DNA from: Methylomonas rhizoryzae
GTDB taxonomy: Bacteria > Pseudomonadota > Gammaproteobacteria > Methylococcales > Methylomonadaceae
DNA: 64,000 nucleotides
Reading direction: 5' to 3'
Assembly (NCBI RefSeq): GCF_008632455.1
Contig: NZ_CP043929.1
Location: 4,216,001 to 4,280,000 of the forward strand
Below the pieces are notes generated by a model. The model ran no database searches and was not told the DNA's origin. It saw only the letters and a list, made by a program, of their open reading frames with translations. Positions 1 through 8,644 of the stretch are shown here, piece by piece (position 1 is the first letter of the stretch; every line of letters begins with the position of its first letter). Both the position numbers and the translations under genes were made by a program.

Positions 1-40
1 CGGTTTAGTGTATCGTTATGCTTTACGCGGCACAAGTGGC

Positions 41-265
41 TTATCCGATCAGTTCGGATAATTCCTTTGCAGCCGCATTGCAGGCGTCAACCATCGCGGT
101 TATACGGTCGTAGTTTTTAATTTCTTTCCAATCGTCGTCGTTCCATAACTGATCCGAAAGCATCTGGGTAAGGTGTTCAATTGAGAAGGCGAGTTTCGCC
201 GCACGGTTAGCTTGCTGTTCTTTCTCTTCCGTCAAGAGTGCGTATTCCGGAATGGTTTCGGTCAT
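41..265 (-). CDS. small hypothetical protein of integrated element
   Basis: A 74-residue acidic, probably soluble and helical protein that I do not recognise. It has no signal peptide or membrane segment. A GGAG Shine-Dalgarno sequence lies about 8 bases before the ATG. It starts 3 bases after the stop of the 93-residue gene upstream, so the two form a transcription unit on the same strand as the integrase. Position suggests cargo or control genes of the integrated element; that is inference. Confidence 0.55.
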   Translation of the reverse strand: MTETIPEYALLTEEKEQQANRAAKLAFSIEHLTQMLSDQLWNDDDWKEIKNYDRITAMVDACNAAAKELSELIG

Positions 266-268
266 GGT

Positions 269-550
269 TTATTCTCCAGAACAATGACTTGACGGTGCGC
301 CAGCGTTGCCCGGTTCGGCTTGGGTGACTTCCTTGTTCATCCAAGCGTTAATAACGCTATTAACACCCGCAATTTCGTCGATTGCCACCGATATGACCGG
401 CACTAAATTGTTATCCGAAGAGGCATCTAATACCAATTCCAAAACACATCGGGCGCGTTCAGTTTTTAAGGTAATTGCATCGATCAACCTCATTTCCCTG
501 GCACTAATAGATCGTGTTGCTTGGTTTTGGGTAAAATTCTCGGCAGCCAT
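269..550 (-). CDS. small hypothetical protein of integrated element
   Basis: A 93-residue soluble protein with no family I can name. A strong AGGAGGTG ribosome-binding site sits 4 bases before the ATG, which supports real translation. The first 40 residues are polar, the middle is hydrophobic and helical, and the tail is rich in Gly, Ala and Ser. It is followed directly by the 74-residue gene. Small gene size and closeness to the integrase fit a mobile-element origin, but no function can be given. Confidence 0.6.
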   Translation of the reverse strand: MAAENFTQNQATRSISAREMRLIDAITLKTERARCVLELVLDASSDNNLVPVISVAIDEIAGVNSVINAWMNKEVTQAEPGNAGAPSSHCSGE

Positions 551-609
551 GTTGCACCTCCTAATTAGGTGTTATTGTGGTTAGGGCCGACAGGTGGGGC
601 TTACACTTG

Positions 610-641
610 CCGGCCCGTTTTCCCGGTGTCCGCCGGGCCGG
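610..641. repeat. GC-rich inverted repeat after the integrase gene
   Basis: CCGGCCCG (610-617) and CGGGCCGG (634-641) are perfect inverted 8-mers around a 16-base loop. They lie just past the integrase stop codon. No T-run follows on either strand, so this is a hairpin of unknown role rather than a clear intrinsic terminator. Confidence 0.5.
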
Positions 642-647
642 TCTAAC

Positions 648-1958
648 TCATTTCACAACGCGCAAGCCTTGATTTTGCTCGGATTGCGCAAACTCGATGC
701 CGGCTTGTTCCAGAATCCAAGCCTCATATTTACCGTGCCAGATTGCCAGCAGCTCCAGCGGGCGGGTTTTGTAATGCTTTTCGGCGGTGGCGTTGGGTTT
801 GTGGCCCATGATCTGGGCGACGATGCCGACCGGCATTTCCACCCATTCGGCCAGACTAGCGAAGGTGCGGCGCAGGCCGTGCAAGGTGACGTGTTCCAGG
901 CCAGCGGTATCGAGGGCACGATTGTGGGCAATCCTGGGTTCGGCCAGCTTGCCGTCGGCGGCGGTCGGGCTGCTGAACACCCATTCGTTCCGGCGGGGCA
1001 GACCGGCGACCAGCGCGGCCAGATAAGGCGGTAGCGGAATCATCCGGCCTTCATCGTCCACTTTATCCTTGAGCCACATCGCGCCCAGCTTGAAATCGAT
1101 GTCCGACCACTTCAATTCGGCCAGCTCTTCGCGTCGTGCGCCAGTCAGTAACAGCCCCTGCAGGTAGGTGGCGATTACCGGATTACTCAGACCGCGCACG
1201 GCCTCGAACCAGTCTTTCAGGTGGGCGCGTTGCAGCACGTCGAACTTTTTGGCTTTGCGGCTGGGAACTTTCTTTCTTACGTCCTGATTCTCGACCGCCT
1301 GGGCATCGATCAGCGAAGCATAGTCTTTGTGCTGGCTGCACCAGCGCCAGAAGGCGCGGAACATTTCGAACCCTTGGCGGGCGTTGTTGGCGCGGGTCTG
1401 AGCTTCTGATTTCTGCCATTCTGCGAGAACGTCGGCGTTAACTTCGATCATGCGCATTTGGAGAAGGGGAAAGAGCACGCCCGGAACGGTAAGACCGCTA
1501 CCGCGTTTTTTGGGTAAACCACCGGCTTGCGACAGGTTAACGTGGTCGCGGTAGTGGCGTTCGCCCCAGTAGTCTTGATGGTGCTCAAGGTAGGCATTCC
1601 AAACCTTTTGCACCGTGACCGCTTGGCGTATGGCCTGTGTTTTGGCTTGCTCCTTGACAGCCTCTGCCTTGGCGATCTTCTCCGCTTTGGCTTGGCGGGG
1701 ATCGGTGCCGGCATCGATTAGAGTTTGCAGGCGGCGGGCTTCGGCCTGGGCATCCTTGATGCTCCAAGTTTTCACGTCGCCTATGGTGATGCGAATAGCG
1801 TTGTTATTGAGCTTGCCTTGATAGATGTACGATTTGGCGCCGTGGGTAGCACGTAAACCAAGACCGGGCGCTTCGCTGTCCCACATGAAAACCTGCTGCT
1901 TATCTGCCGGGCAAGCAAACTTGGCGATCTGGCCGGCGGTAAATTTGACTTTCGACAT
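648..1958 (-). CDS. int: P4-type tyrosine recombinase/integrase
   Basis: A 436-residue site-specific recombinase that would integrate and excise the adjoining element by single-strand exchange through a tyrosine. Residues 1-100 form the DUF4102-like arm-binding domain typical of P4-type integrases, 110-210 the core-binding domain, and 240-410 the catalytic domain. The expected catalytic residues are visible: Arg275 (TGARRE), His360 and Arg363 (HGLRR), His386 (MGHKPN) and nucleophile Tyr396 (KHY). Length is normal and the frame is intact. The start codon lies about 250 bases from the tRNA remnant, the usual place for an integrase beside its attachment site. Element genes continue beyond the left edge. 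Confidence 0.93.
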   Translation of the reverse strand: MSKVKFTAGQIAKFACPADKQQVFMWDSEAPGLGLRATHGAKSYIYQGKLNNNAIRITIGDVKTWSIKDAQAEARRLQTLIDAGTDPRQAKAEKIAKAEAVKEQAKTQAIRQAVTVQKVWNAYLEHHQDYWGERHYRDHVNLSQAGGLPKKRGSGLTVPGVLFPLLQMRMIEVNADVLAEWQKSEAQTRANNARQGFEMFRAFWRWCSQHKDYASLIDAQAVENQDVRKKVPSRKAKKFDVLQRAHLKDWFEAVRGLSNPVIATYLQGLLLTGARREELAELKWSDIDFKLGAMWLKDKVDDEGRMIPLPPYLAALVAGLPRRNEWVFSSPTAADGKLAEPRIAHNRALDTAGLEHVTLHGLRRTFASLAEWVEMPVGIVAQIMGHKPNATAEKHYKTRPLELLAIWHGKYEAWILEQAGIEFAQSEQNQGLRVVK

Positions 1959-2203
1959 TTGACGGCCTCCCGGTTACTTGGGGATTACATGGCGAGCCTG
2001 AAAACCGTTTCGTGGTTGCGGCGTTTCATGTACCCCGAAAGTGATTACATTGCTTTCGTGTAACCGCTATGTAACCCGATTTCGTCAATATTTGTCAATC
2101 TTTGGGAAAAGTGATTTGATGACTATTTTTATTAACATACTGTTATTTAAAAGATAAATAGGCTGACAAGAACGATGATCAACGTTAAGCAAATGCCAAT
2201 TGT

Positions 2204-2252
2204 TCGGGCTAATAACCCGAAGGTCATTGGTTCAAATCCAGCCCCGCTACCA
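2204..2252 (+). repeat. 3' tRNA remnant (Met-like), probable attachment-site scar
   Basis: A 3' tRNA half: anticodon stem TCGGG/CCCGA (2204-2208 and 2216-2220), loop CTAATAA, variable AGGTC, T-arm with TTCAAAT, then an acceptor strand ending CCA at 2252. No matching D-arm or 5' acceptor strand lies upstream. The loop differs from a tRNA-Met loop (CTCATAA) at the first anticodon base, and the 3' acceptor strand is one base short, so this is not a working tRNA-Ile(AAT). It sits next to the integrase gene and is followed by a tRNA-style terminator, as expected for a duplicated attachment site. Confidence 0.75.
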
Positions 2253-2260
2253 AATAAATC

Positions 2261-2293
2261 AAAGGCTTAGGTTTAACGACCTAGGCCTTTTTT
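2261..2293 (+). terminator. intrinsic terminator after tRNA remnant
   Basis: AAAGGCTTAGG (2261-2271) pairs with CCTAGGCCTTT (2280-2290) across a short loop, with one G-T pair, and is followed by a T-run. It probably ended the original tRNA transcript, which suggests the DNA to its right was the flanking chromosome at the time of integration. Confidence 0.7.
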
Positions 2294-2445
2294 GTTGCTT
2301 GTATGTTTTGTGTAGGCACTTTGTAGGCAAATTGCATCAACATTACTCGACTTTAGACACAGCACTGGCCGCGCCGCGCCAGCTTGACCTTCAGACGAAG
2401 GGGCCGCGTAGCGATGGACCCGCGTATTTTCGTGAGACCAACTGG

Positions 2446-3215
2446 TCAAGGCGACAATCGAGGGTCGCCGCGCTGTTCTGGGACGCTGAATTTTTGCGAC
2501 TTCGGGTCAAAACCGTCGCGAAAGGCAAGTCCTGTAAATTCAATCCGCAGCCCTTGCGCGACTAGACCCGCCGTCAAGGGATGCCCTTCGCGCCAGGGCG
2601 CAATTTCACGTAGCGGGAAGGGCTCGTCAACGGCCAAAGCCAACAACTGTGCCAGCATCCAAGCGGTGGAGCGAATTTGCATCCGGGGTTCCAGCACGGT
2701 GCGCGACTGTTGCCACAGATTGCTAATGCCCCAGCAGCGTTTCAGATGATGAAACAAGGGATCGATGCCCCAACGGCGAGCACTACAGTTCGAGAATGGC
2801 CGAGGCCGATAACGCCGTTTCGGTGGCCAGCAGCCAGGCGGGGCTTCTCCCAAGTCTGTTTCCGGTCGTCGTAAAACTCGCACCAGACGGCCCGCACCGG
2901 CGCGTCTTTCAGAAAGCGGGCCAAGGCCACTGCCGACCGTAGCCGCAGCTTTTGGGGTTTGCCGTGCAGCGTTAACGACCGCTCGCACAACGGCAAGACC
3001 AGCCGAGCGCGCATGAACCACGAATCGCATAGCAGCCGTACCGGCGCCAACACCCGCAGCAAAGCCAGTGCAATGGTCAATTTATTCCGGTTACCGGTGT
3101 CCGGCACCAGGCGTGACAACATCGGCAACACCAATTTGGCCTTGCCATGGCCCGGCACACTGACCCCCAGCGTCACCCAGCACTGGGCCTGCACGAAATC
3201 CGGGCGATTGGCTTC
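2446..3215 (-). pseudogene. 3' fragment of a DDE transposase, frameshifted
   Basis: C-terminal part of an IS4-superfamily-like DDE transposase. The frame running left from about 3190 (WVTLGVSVPG onward) reads to about 2835, continues in a second frame (LATETALSAS) to about 2795, and ends in a third frame (ARRWGIDPLFHHLKR) down to 2446. The two frame changes lie near CTGGCTGCTGGCC and at an extra base in the TAGTGCT region. The N-terminal third is missing; at about 3200-3215 the sequence passes into an IS630-type transposase. Naming the family more exactly would need an ISfinder comparison. Confidence 0.75.
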
Positions 3216-3685
3216 AGTTCGTTCTCGTCGAGAATCCGCCAAACCGTACTTTTACCGACCCTGGCAAGCCGCGGGAACCCTGCCGACTCCGCGTGTTCGC
3301 ACACATAGCGTGCCAAGGCCGAGAGGCTCCACAATTCCGCGGCCAGCCCCAGTTCCTTCAGCTGGATGCAAGCGATACTGACCACCCTGGCCTTAGCCTC
3401 CTCAGTAATCTAGGGCGGGCGAGGGCGATGATAGGCATCTTTCAGCCCTGCCTGAACGCCGGCCGCCAGTGCCTTGTCGATACATTTATCAATCGTCGGC
3501 CGGCTCACGTGCAATTGCCGTTGAATCTCGCTGATCGACAGACCTTGTGCGTACTTCAGCAGCACCCCGGCCCGCTCCACTTCCCGCACCGGCGCCGTAC
3601 GCGAGTCTGCCAGTTCAGACAATTTGCACCTTTGTTCATCGGTCAATACCAGAGCCGCTCGCTCACTTTTACGTCCCATGATCAC
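3205..3685 (-). pseudogene. IS630-family transposase, 5' part with internal stop
   Basis: N-terminal half of an IS630-type transposase. Residues 1-91 carry the double helix-turn-helix that binds the element ends (LSISEIQRQLHVSRPTI). A TAG at 3410-3412 interrupts the frame, which then continues as ITEEAKARVV through LARVGKSTVWRILDENELKP. The DDE catalytic half is absent because the sequence switches to a different transposase near 3210. A 7-bp inverted repeat (ATCCTGA/TCAGGAT, 3708-3725) lies just outside the start. It is a dead copy. Confidence 0.85.
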
Positions 3686-3740
3686 CCGCCAATAGAATAA
3701 TAGGAGGATCCTGACAATTCAGGATAAACCTGTAACCTAA

Positions 3741-4170
3741 TTAATGGGACGATCTACTAGGCAAGCTGGCACTCGTTTCGACGCTGGAAAGGTGATTTCG
3801 GAAACATCCAACCAATTTCGCCAGGTCTGTTTGAGTGAGGCCCAACCGTAACCGGGCCTGTTTGATTTTTGCACCGGTCACAGTAGCGGTCTGACGCATC
3901 GCAATCCGTTTATCCACCCCATTTCCCACCCACTGCCGAATCTCCTCATCGGACTTGGCGGCCCAGAATAAATCCGTGCCGGCATACTGGCGTATGACTT
4001 TCTCAAACAACAATCGTTATAGCAACCGTGACGGAAGCCACTGAGACCGTTAATTCCCAGATCGCCGTCCTGCATTGTATCGACCATCCGGTGCGCAAAG
4101 GCCTGAATCACGTCGGCTCGAAAATGCGCAAACGGGTCGCGGCTGATCTCTTTTTCAGGCGCAAGCGTGA
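3741..4170 (-). pseudogene. degraded XRE-type helix-turn-helix regulator
   Basis: The open stretch 4013-3741 contains a helix-turn-helix start (GAKIKQARLRLGLTQTDLAK) preceded by KSDEEIRQWVGNGVDKRI. After LAKLVG the protein no longer follows an XRE domain in any one frame, so the recognition helix is probably frameshifted. Upstream coding (RDPFAHFRADVIQAFAHRMVDT) continues in another frame to about 4170. I read this as a broken regulator, possibly an antitoxin, of former mobile DNA; the function is not certain. Confidence 0.5.
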
Positions 4171-4187
4171 TTGGACAAGGCTTAAGA

Positions 4188-4216
4188 TTGTTTAATCACT
4201 TGCTTTTGGGGATAAT
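4188..4216 (+). promoter_or_regulatory. sigma-70 promoter for oadGAB
   Basis: TTGTTT (4188-4193) and GATAAT (4211-4216) with an exact 17-base spacer. Transcription would start near 4223, about 24 bases before the oadG ATG. Confidence 0.6.
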
Positions 4217-4246
4217 GCCAAAGAACTAATTTTTTGGTCTGCTGCA

Positions 4247-4489
4247 ATGAATGAACTCATGTCTTCCGGAATTGAACTGATGCTGATCGGCATGGGCATG
4301 GTCTACGCCTTTTTGGCGATGTTAATCGTTGCTATTAAAACCATGTCGGCCTTGATCCTAAAATTCTTTCCGGAGATGCCGGCCGGCCGGCATGCCGGCT
4401 CGCATCATGGCGAGGATTTAGGCACTATTGCGGCCATTAGCGCGGCCGTCCATCAATATCGGAATAAATATCTGAAGAAAGAGAAGTAA
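4247..4489 (+). CDS. oadG: oxaloacetate decarboxylase, gamma subunit
   Basis: An 80-residue membrane anchor of the sodium-translocating oxaloacetate decarboxylase; in this family gamma holds alpha and beta together and binds zinc. One transmembrane helix spans about residues 8-36, followed by a polar cytoplasmic tail ending in basic residues. The segment RHAGSHHGED contains the His residues expected for metal binding. It is first of three genes in the standard order G-A-B. The ATG has no strong ribosome-binding site; an in-frame Met at codon 5 is an alternative start. Confidence 0.85.
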   Translation: MNELMSSGIELMLIGMGMVYAFLAMLIVAIKTMSALILKFFPEMPAGRHAGSHHGEDLGTIAAISAAVHQYRNKYLKKEK

Positions 4490-4580
4490 GTCTTCAGATA
4501 CGTTCATAATTCCGCCGTTTTATCGTTTGGATATTGCTGCGAGACAGCTTAGCCCCATCCCACGAATAGGAGAAACACGC

Positions 4581-6377
4581 GTGGCAAAGGTAAAAAAACC
4601 TTTAGGCATAACCGAGGTCGTCTTGCGAGACGCCCACCAATCGCTGTTGGCAACCCGTTTTCGTATCGAAGACATGCTGCCGATTTGCGCTGATATCGAT
4701 CAAATCGGCTATTGGTCTGTAGAGTCTTGGGGCGGTGCGACTTTCGATGCATGCATCCGCTATTTGGGGGAAGACCCTTGGGAGCGCCTGCGTTTACTGA
4801 AAAAAGCCATGCCTAATACCCGCCAGCAAATGCTGTTTCGCGGCCAAAACATTTTGGGCTACCGGCACTATGCGGACGATGTCGTCGATAAATTCGTAGA
4901 GCGTTGCGTAGTCAACGGTATCGACGTATTTCGCATTTTCGACGCGATGAACGACATGCGCAACATCGAGCGGGCCGTTAAAGCCGTGTTGCAAACCGAC
5001 GCTCACGCGCAAGGTACCATTTCCTACACCACCAGCCCGGTACATACCATAGCCAAGTGGGTGGAACAGGGCCGCGTCATCGAAGATATGGGCGCGCACT
5101 CCATCTGCATCAAAGATATGGCCGGTTTGTTGACTCCGTATGACGCATACGAGCTGGTCTCCAAACTGAAAAAAGCGGTTTCTATCCCGATTCACATGCA
5201 ATGCCACGCGACTACCGGCTTGAGCGTAGGAACCTACATCAAAGCGATAGAAGCCGGCCTGGACAACGCCGATACGGCGATTTCTTCGATGAGCATGACT
5301 TACGGCCACAGCCCCACCGAAACGATCGTCGCCAGCTTGCAAGGCCAAGCCAGCGATACCGGCCTGGATTTGAACAAACTCGAAAAAATTGCCGCTTACT
5401 TTCGCGAGGTCAGAAAAAAATACGCCAAATTCGAAGGCAGCTTGAAAGGGGTGGACGGCCGCATACTGGTATCGCAAGTACCCGGCGGCATGTTGACCAA
5501 TATGGAAAGCCAGCTGAAAGAACAAGGGGCGGCCGACAAATTTGACGAAGTTTTACGCGAAATCCCGCGGGTACGGCAAGATTTGGGCTTCCTCCCCTTG
5601 GTGACGCCCACGTCGCAAATCGTAGGCACCCAAGCGGTTCTCAACGTGCTGTCCGGCGAGCGTTACAAAACCATCAGCAAGGAAACCGCCGGCGTATTAA
5701 AAGGCGAATACGGAGCCGCCCCCGCCCCGGTGAATACAGAGCTACAAGCCCGGGTACTGGACGGTGCCGAGCCGATTACTTGTCGTCCGGCCGATTTGCT
5801 GGAGCCGGAAATGGACAAACTGGTCGCCGAAGTCCAACGCAAAGCGGCGGCGGAAAGCGTTAAGCTATCGGCCTTCGTCGAAGAGGATGCCTTGATCGAC
5901 GGCATGTTCGCGCAGATTGGCTGGAAGTTTTTGCAAAACCGCGGCAACCCGAGTGCGTTCGAGCCTGCTCCGGGTTTAGAAGCCGCTACAGCCCCGGCTG
6001 CGCCGCAAGCTGCCACCGCCGGGCCGACCGAAATCTACAGTGTTAACGTCGACGGGCGCACCTACCACGTGGCGGTCGGTCCTGCCGGTAGCAATCTCAC
6101 CATACAGCCGGTTTCGGCATTGCCGGCCGGGCCGGATTTAGTCGTGGCACCGCCCATGATCAGCGGCAGCGGCGTGGTCGTCTCCCCCTTGGCCGGCGTG
6201 GTATTAAAAGTCAACGTCAATGTCGGCGCGCACATTTCCGAAGGCGACGTGGTTTTAGTCATGGAAGCCATGAAAATGGAAACCGAAATTCGCGCGAAAG
6301 TGGCGGGCATCGTCAGCGCGGTCAACGTTAAACAAGGCGATAACGTGGCGGTTGGCGATGTGCTGGTCACCCTATAA
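4581..6377 (+). CDS. oadA: oxaloacetate decarboxylase, alpha subunit (biotin)
   Basis: A 598-residue carboxyltransferase that decarboxylates oxaloacetate to pyruvate, passing the carboxyl group to biotin and on to the membrane beta subunit. The start chosen is GTG 4581, because AGGAGA lies at 4568-4573 and homology begins at VAKVKKPLGITEVVLRD; an upstream ATG at 4527 lacks such a site. Residues 8-270 form the TIM-barrel domain (RDAHQS 16-21; metal-binding MQCHATT 206-212), then a conserved linker domain, an Ala/Pro hinge near 470-490, and a biotinyl domain with AMKM and biotin-accepting Lys565. Length is typical. Confidence 0.95.
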   Translation: MAKVKKPLGITEVVLRDAHQSLLATRFRIEDMLPICADIDQIGYWSVESWGGATFDACIRYLGEDPWERLRLLKKAMPNTRQQMLFRGQNILGYRHYADDVVDKFVERCVVNGIDVFRIFDAMNDMRNIERAVKAVLQTDAHAQGTISYTTSPVHTIAKWVEQGRVIEDMGAHSICIKDMAGLLTPYDAYELVSKLKKAVSIPIHMQCHATTGLSVGTYIKAIEAGLDNADTAISSMSMTYGHSPTETIVASLQGQASDTGLDLNKLEKIAAYFREVRKKYAKFEGSLKGVDGRILVSQVPGGMLTNMESQLKEQGAADKFDEVLREIPRVRQDLGFLPLVTPTSQIVGTQAVLNVLSGERYKTISKETAGVLKGEYGAAPAPVNTELQARVLDGAEPITCRPADLLEPEMDKLVAEVQRKAAAESVKLSAFVEEDALIDGMFAQIGWKFLQNRGNPSAFEPAPGLEAATAPAAPQAATAGPTEIYSVNVDGRTYHVAVGPAGSNLTIQPVSALPAGPDLVVAPPMISGSGVVVSPLAGVVLKVNVNVGAHISEGDVVLVMEAMKMETEIRAKVAGIVSAVNVKQGDNVAVGDVLVTL

Positions 6378-6396
6378 CGCGGGGTAAATCAAATTC

Positions 6397-7524
6397 ATGG
6401 AAAATTTATACCTGTTATGGGAAAGCACCGGCCTTTATAACTTCACGGCTTCGCAAGCCGCCATGATGGCGGTGGGCTTCGTGCTGCTGTTTTTGGCCAT
6501 TAAAAAGGGTTTCGAGCCTTTATTACTACTGCCGATAGGCTTTGGCGCCGTCCTCAGCAACATTCCGGTGGCCGGGATGACCGAAGAAGGCGGCTTGCTC
6601 TATTATCTGTACTACGGCGTTAAGACCGGGATGTTTCCGCTATTGATTTTCATGGGCGTGGGTGCGATGACCGACTTCGGCCCCATGCTTGCCAATCCGA
6701 AAACCCTGTTGCTGGGCGCGGCGGCGCAGTTCGGCATATTCGCAACGCTGTTGGGCGCTTTGGCGTTAAACATCGTTCCGGGCATGGAATTCGACCTAAA
6801 ACAAGCCGCCGCGATTGCAATCATCGGCGGTGCGGACGGGCCGACCGCGATTTACGTAGCCTCCAAACTGGCGCCGGAGTTATTGGGCGCTATTGCGGTG
6901 GCCGCTTATTCCTATATGGCGTTAGTCCCCTTGATTCAGCCGCCTATCATGCGGGCCTTGACCACCGAAGAGGAGCGCAAAATCGAAATGCAGCAACTGC
7001 GGGCGGTAAGCCAGACCGAAAAAATCGTGTTTCCGTTAATGTTGATCACCTTGACCGCATTGTTGTTGCCTTCGGCGGCTCCGCTGGTCGGCATGTTCAG
7101 CCTGGGTAATTTGATGAATGCCTGCGGCGTGGTCGATAGACTGAGCAAAACCGCGCAAAACGAATTGATCAATATTGTGACTATTTTTCTGGGTTTGTCG
7201 GTCGGCTCCAAATTGAGCGCCGAGGCGTTTTTAACCATGGAGACCCTGGGAATTTTAGGCCTGGGCGCGGTCGCGTTTGCTATAGGCACCGCCAGCGGCG
7301 TGATCATGGCAAAAATCATGAACCGTTTCAGCAGCACGCCTATCAATCCCTTGATAGGCGCCGCCGGGGTTTCCGCCGTGCCGATGGCCGCCCGTGTGGC
7401 GAATAAGGTCGGCCAAGAAAGCAATCCTTATAACTTCCTGTTGATGCACGCCATGGGCCCTAACGTGGCCGGCGTCATCGGCTCCGCGGTGGCCGCCGGG
7501 GTGCTTTTAAGTCTGATCCGTTAA
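6397..7524 (+). CDS. oadB: oxaloacetate decarboxylase, beta subunit (Na+ pump)
   Basis: A 375-residue integral membrane protein that couples decarboxylation of carboxybiotin to export of sodium ions. Multiple hydrophobic helices run the whole length. The conserved GGADGPTAIY segment (residues 144-153), which includes the key Asp in this family, is present, as is the FLGLSVGSKL region. It begins 19 bases after oadA and ends before a strong terminator, completing the operon. In an aerobic C1 organism it may help balance oxaloacetate and the sodium gradient; that is inference. Confidence 0.95.
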   Translation: MENLYLLWESTGLYNFTASQAAMMAVGFVLLFLAIKKGFEPLLLLPIGFGAVLSNIPVAGMTEEGGLLYYLYYGVKTGMFPLLIFMGVGAMTDFGPMLANPKTLLLGAAAQFGIFATLLGALALNIVPGMEFDLKQAAAIAIIGGADGPTAIYVASKLAPELLGAIAVAAYSYMALVPLIQPPIMRALTTEEERKIEMQQLRAVSQTEKIVFPLMLITLTALLLPSAAPLVGMFSLGNLMNACGVVDRLSKTAQNELINIVTIFLGLSVGSKLSAEAFLTMETLGILGLGAVAFAIGTASGVIMAKIMNRFSSTPINPLIGAAGVSAVPMAARVANKVGQESNPYNFLLMHAMGPNVAGVIGSAVAAGVLLSLIR

Positions 7525-7547
7525 AACCTAACTCTACCGCTGTATGC

Positions 7548-7574
7548 AAACGGAGCCGCAGGCTCCGTTTTTTT
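7548..7574 (+). terminator. intrinsic terminator of oadGAB
   Basis: AAACGGAGCC, a GCA loop and GGCTCCGTTTTTTT form a perfect stem with a T-run, 24 bases after oadB. The 200 bases that follow hold no gene before the flagellar promoter. Confidence 0.9.
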
Positions 7575-7775
7575 GCCCGACATTTCGACTCGCCGGCATA
7601 GCACATGAGTCTGGCCGACAGTTAAACCGCTCCACACCTACTGAGCCCCCGCGTCGAAAACTTGACGATTGCCGCCGGCGGAAAATTTTTGCCGCTTGGC
7701 GAAAAACAGCATTTTCTTGACGCCTTCGAGCGGCATATATCCCCATACCTAACTGAAAGCAAATGAAAAATTTAT

Positions 7776-7793
7776 ATTGGCATGAGCCATGCT
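7776..7793 (+). promoter_or_regulatory. sigma-54 promoter of the flagellar operon
   Basis: TTGGCATGAGCCATGCT matches the -24/-12 consensus: GG at 7779-7780 and GC at 7791-7792 with exactly 10 bases between them. Transcription would start near 7804, just before flgB. Class III rod/hook operons of gammaproteobacteria are commonly RpoN-dependent and activated by FlrC/FleR-type regulators; binding sites for such a regulator were not identified. Confidence 0.8.
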
Positions 7794-7823
7794 GTGCTCT
7801 TGGCAAAGCAGGAGGTACATACC

Positions 7824-8216
7824 ATGGCTATCAATTTCAACAATGCTTTAGGCATACATCCGCAAGCCTTATCGCTACGCGAGCAGCGTGGCGAAATCCT
7901 TGCCGCAAACTTGGCGAACGCCGATACCCCGGATTACAAAGCGCGCGATCTCGATTTCAGTTCGGTGCTGCAGCAAACCCTGCAATCCGAACCGCGCATC
8001 AACAAAACCAATGTCGGTCATATGGAGGCTAGCAATTCGGTATTAGGGGCCGATTTGCTGTACCGCAATCCGCATCAGGCTTCGTTAGACGGCAATACGG
8101 TTGAAGCCCATGTCGAGCAAGCCAAGTACGCCGAGAACGCGGTGCAATATCAAGCCAGTTTGCGTTTTATCAATAACAAATTCGCCGGCTTGATGTCGGC
8201 GATACGCGGAGAATAA
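7824..8216 (+). CDS. flgB: flagellar proximal rod protein FlgB
   Basis: A 130-residue rod subunit exported through the flagellar type III apparatus. The conserved N-terminal helix with LAANLANADTPDYKARD (residues 31-47) is the rod/hook family signature, and the C-terminal helix (EAHVEQAKYAENAVQYQ) pairs with it. I chose ATG 7824 because AGGAGGT lies just upstream at about 7810-7816; the ATG at 7782 falls inside the sigma-54 promoter and cannot be in the mRNA. First gene of the operon. Confidence 0.95.
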   Translation: MAINFNNALGIHPQALSLREQRGEILAANLANADTPDYKARDLDFSSVLQQTLQSEPRINKTNVGHMEASNSVLGADLLYRNPHQASLDGNTVEAHVEQAKYAENAVQYQASLRFINNKFAGLMSAIRGE

Positions 8217-8218
8217 CC

Positions 8219-8635
8219 ATGTCGTCCCTGAATATCTTCGATATTGCCGGTAGCGGTATGAACGCGCAAAACCTGCGTTTGAATCTGGTGGCGTCGAATA
8301 TTTCCAACGCCAACAGCGTCAGCAGCAGCCTCGACCAAGTTTACCGTTCCCGCCAACCGGTGTTCGCCGCCGAGTTGCAAAACATCATGGACAAAAACGA
8401 TGCCGCCAGCGGCGTCGACGTGCTGGGCGTAGTGGAAAGCCAGGCCCCGCCCATCATGGAATATGCGCCTCAACACCCGATGGCGGACGAGTTGGGTTAC
8501 ATCTACAAACCTAATGTCAACACGGTTGAGGAAATGGCCAACATGATGTCGGCGTCACGCGCTTACGAAAACAACGTAGAAGTACTCAATACTGCCAAAA
8601 ACTTAATCCTGCAGACTCTAAAAATGGGTCAATGA
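8219..8635 (+). CDS. flgC: flagellar proximal rod protein FlgC
   Basis: A 138-residue rod subunit. The N-terminal motif (LRLNLVASNISNANSV) and the C-terminal segment (YIYKPNVNTVEEMANMMSA followed by AYENNVEVLNTAK) are characteristic of FlgC. It starts 2 bases after flgB, so the two are probably translationally coupled. It joins FlgB, FlgF and FlgG in the rod that crosses the periplasm. Confidence 0.96.
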   Translation: MSSLNIFDIAGSGMNAQNLRLNLVASNISNANSVSSSLDQVYRSRQPVFAAELQNIMDKNDAASGVDVLGVVESQAPPIMEYAPQHPMADELGYIYKPNVNTVEEMANMMSASRAYENNVEVLNTAKNLILQTLKMGQ

Positions 8636-8644
8636 GGCTGAATC

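Noticed and set aside
594..1034. A 146-residue plus-strand gene within the integrase
   Set aside because: It lies wholly antisense to the intact integrase catalytic domain and has no independent support.
2204..2252. A working tRNA-Ile with anticodon AAT
   Set aside because: No 5' half exists and the 3' acceptor strand is one base short; bacteria also rarely use an AAT tRNA-Ile. It is a remnant.
7534..7806. A minus-strand 90-residue ORF before flgB
   Set aside because: It spans the oadB terminator and the sigma-54 promoter and has an implausible Arg/Cys-rich composition.
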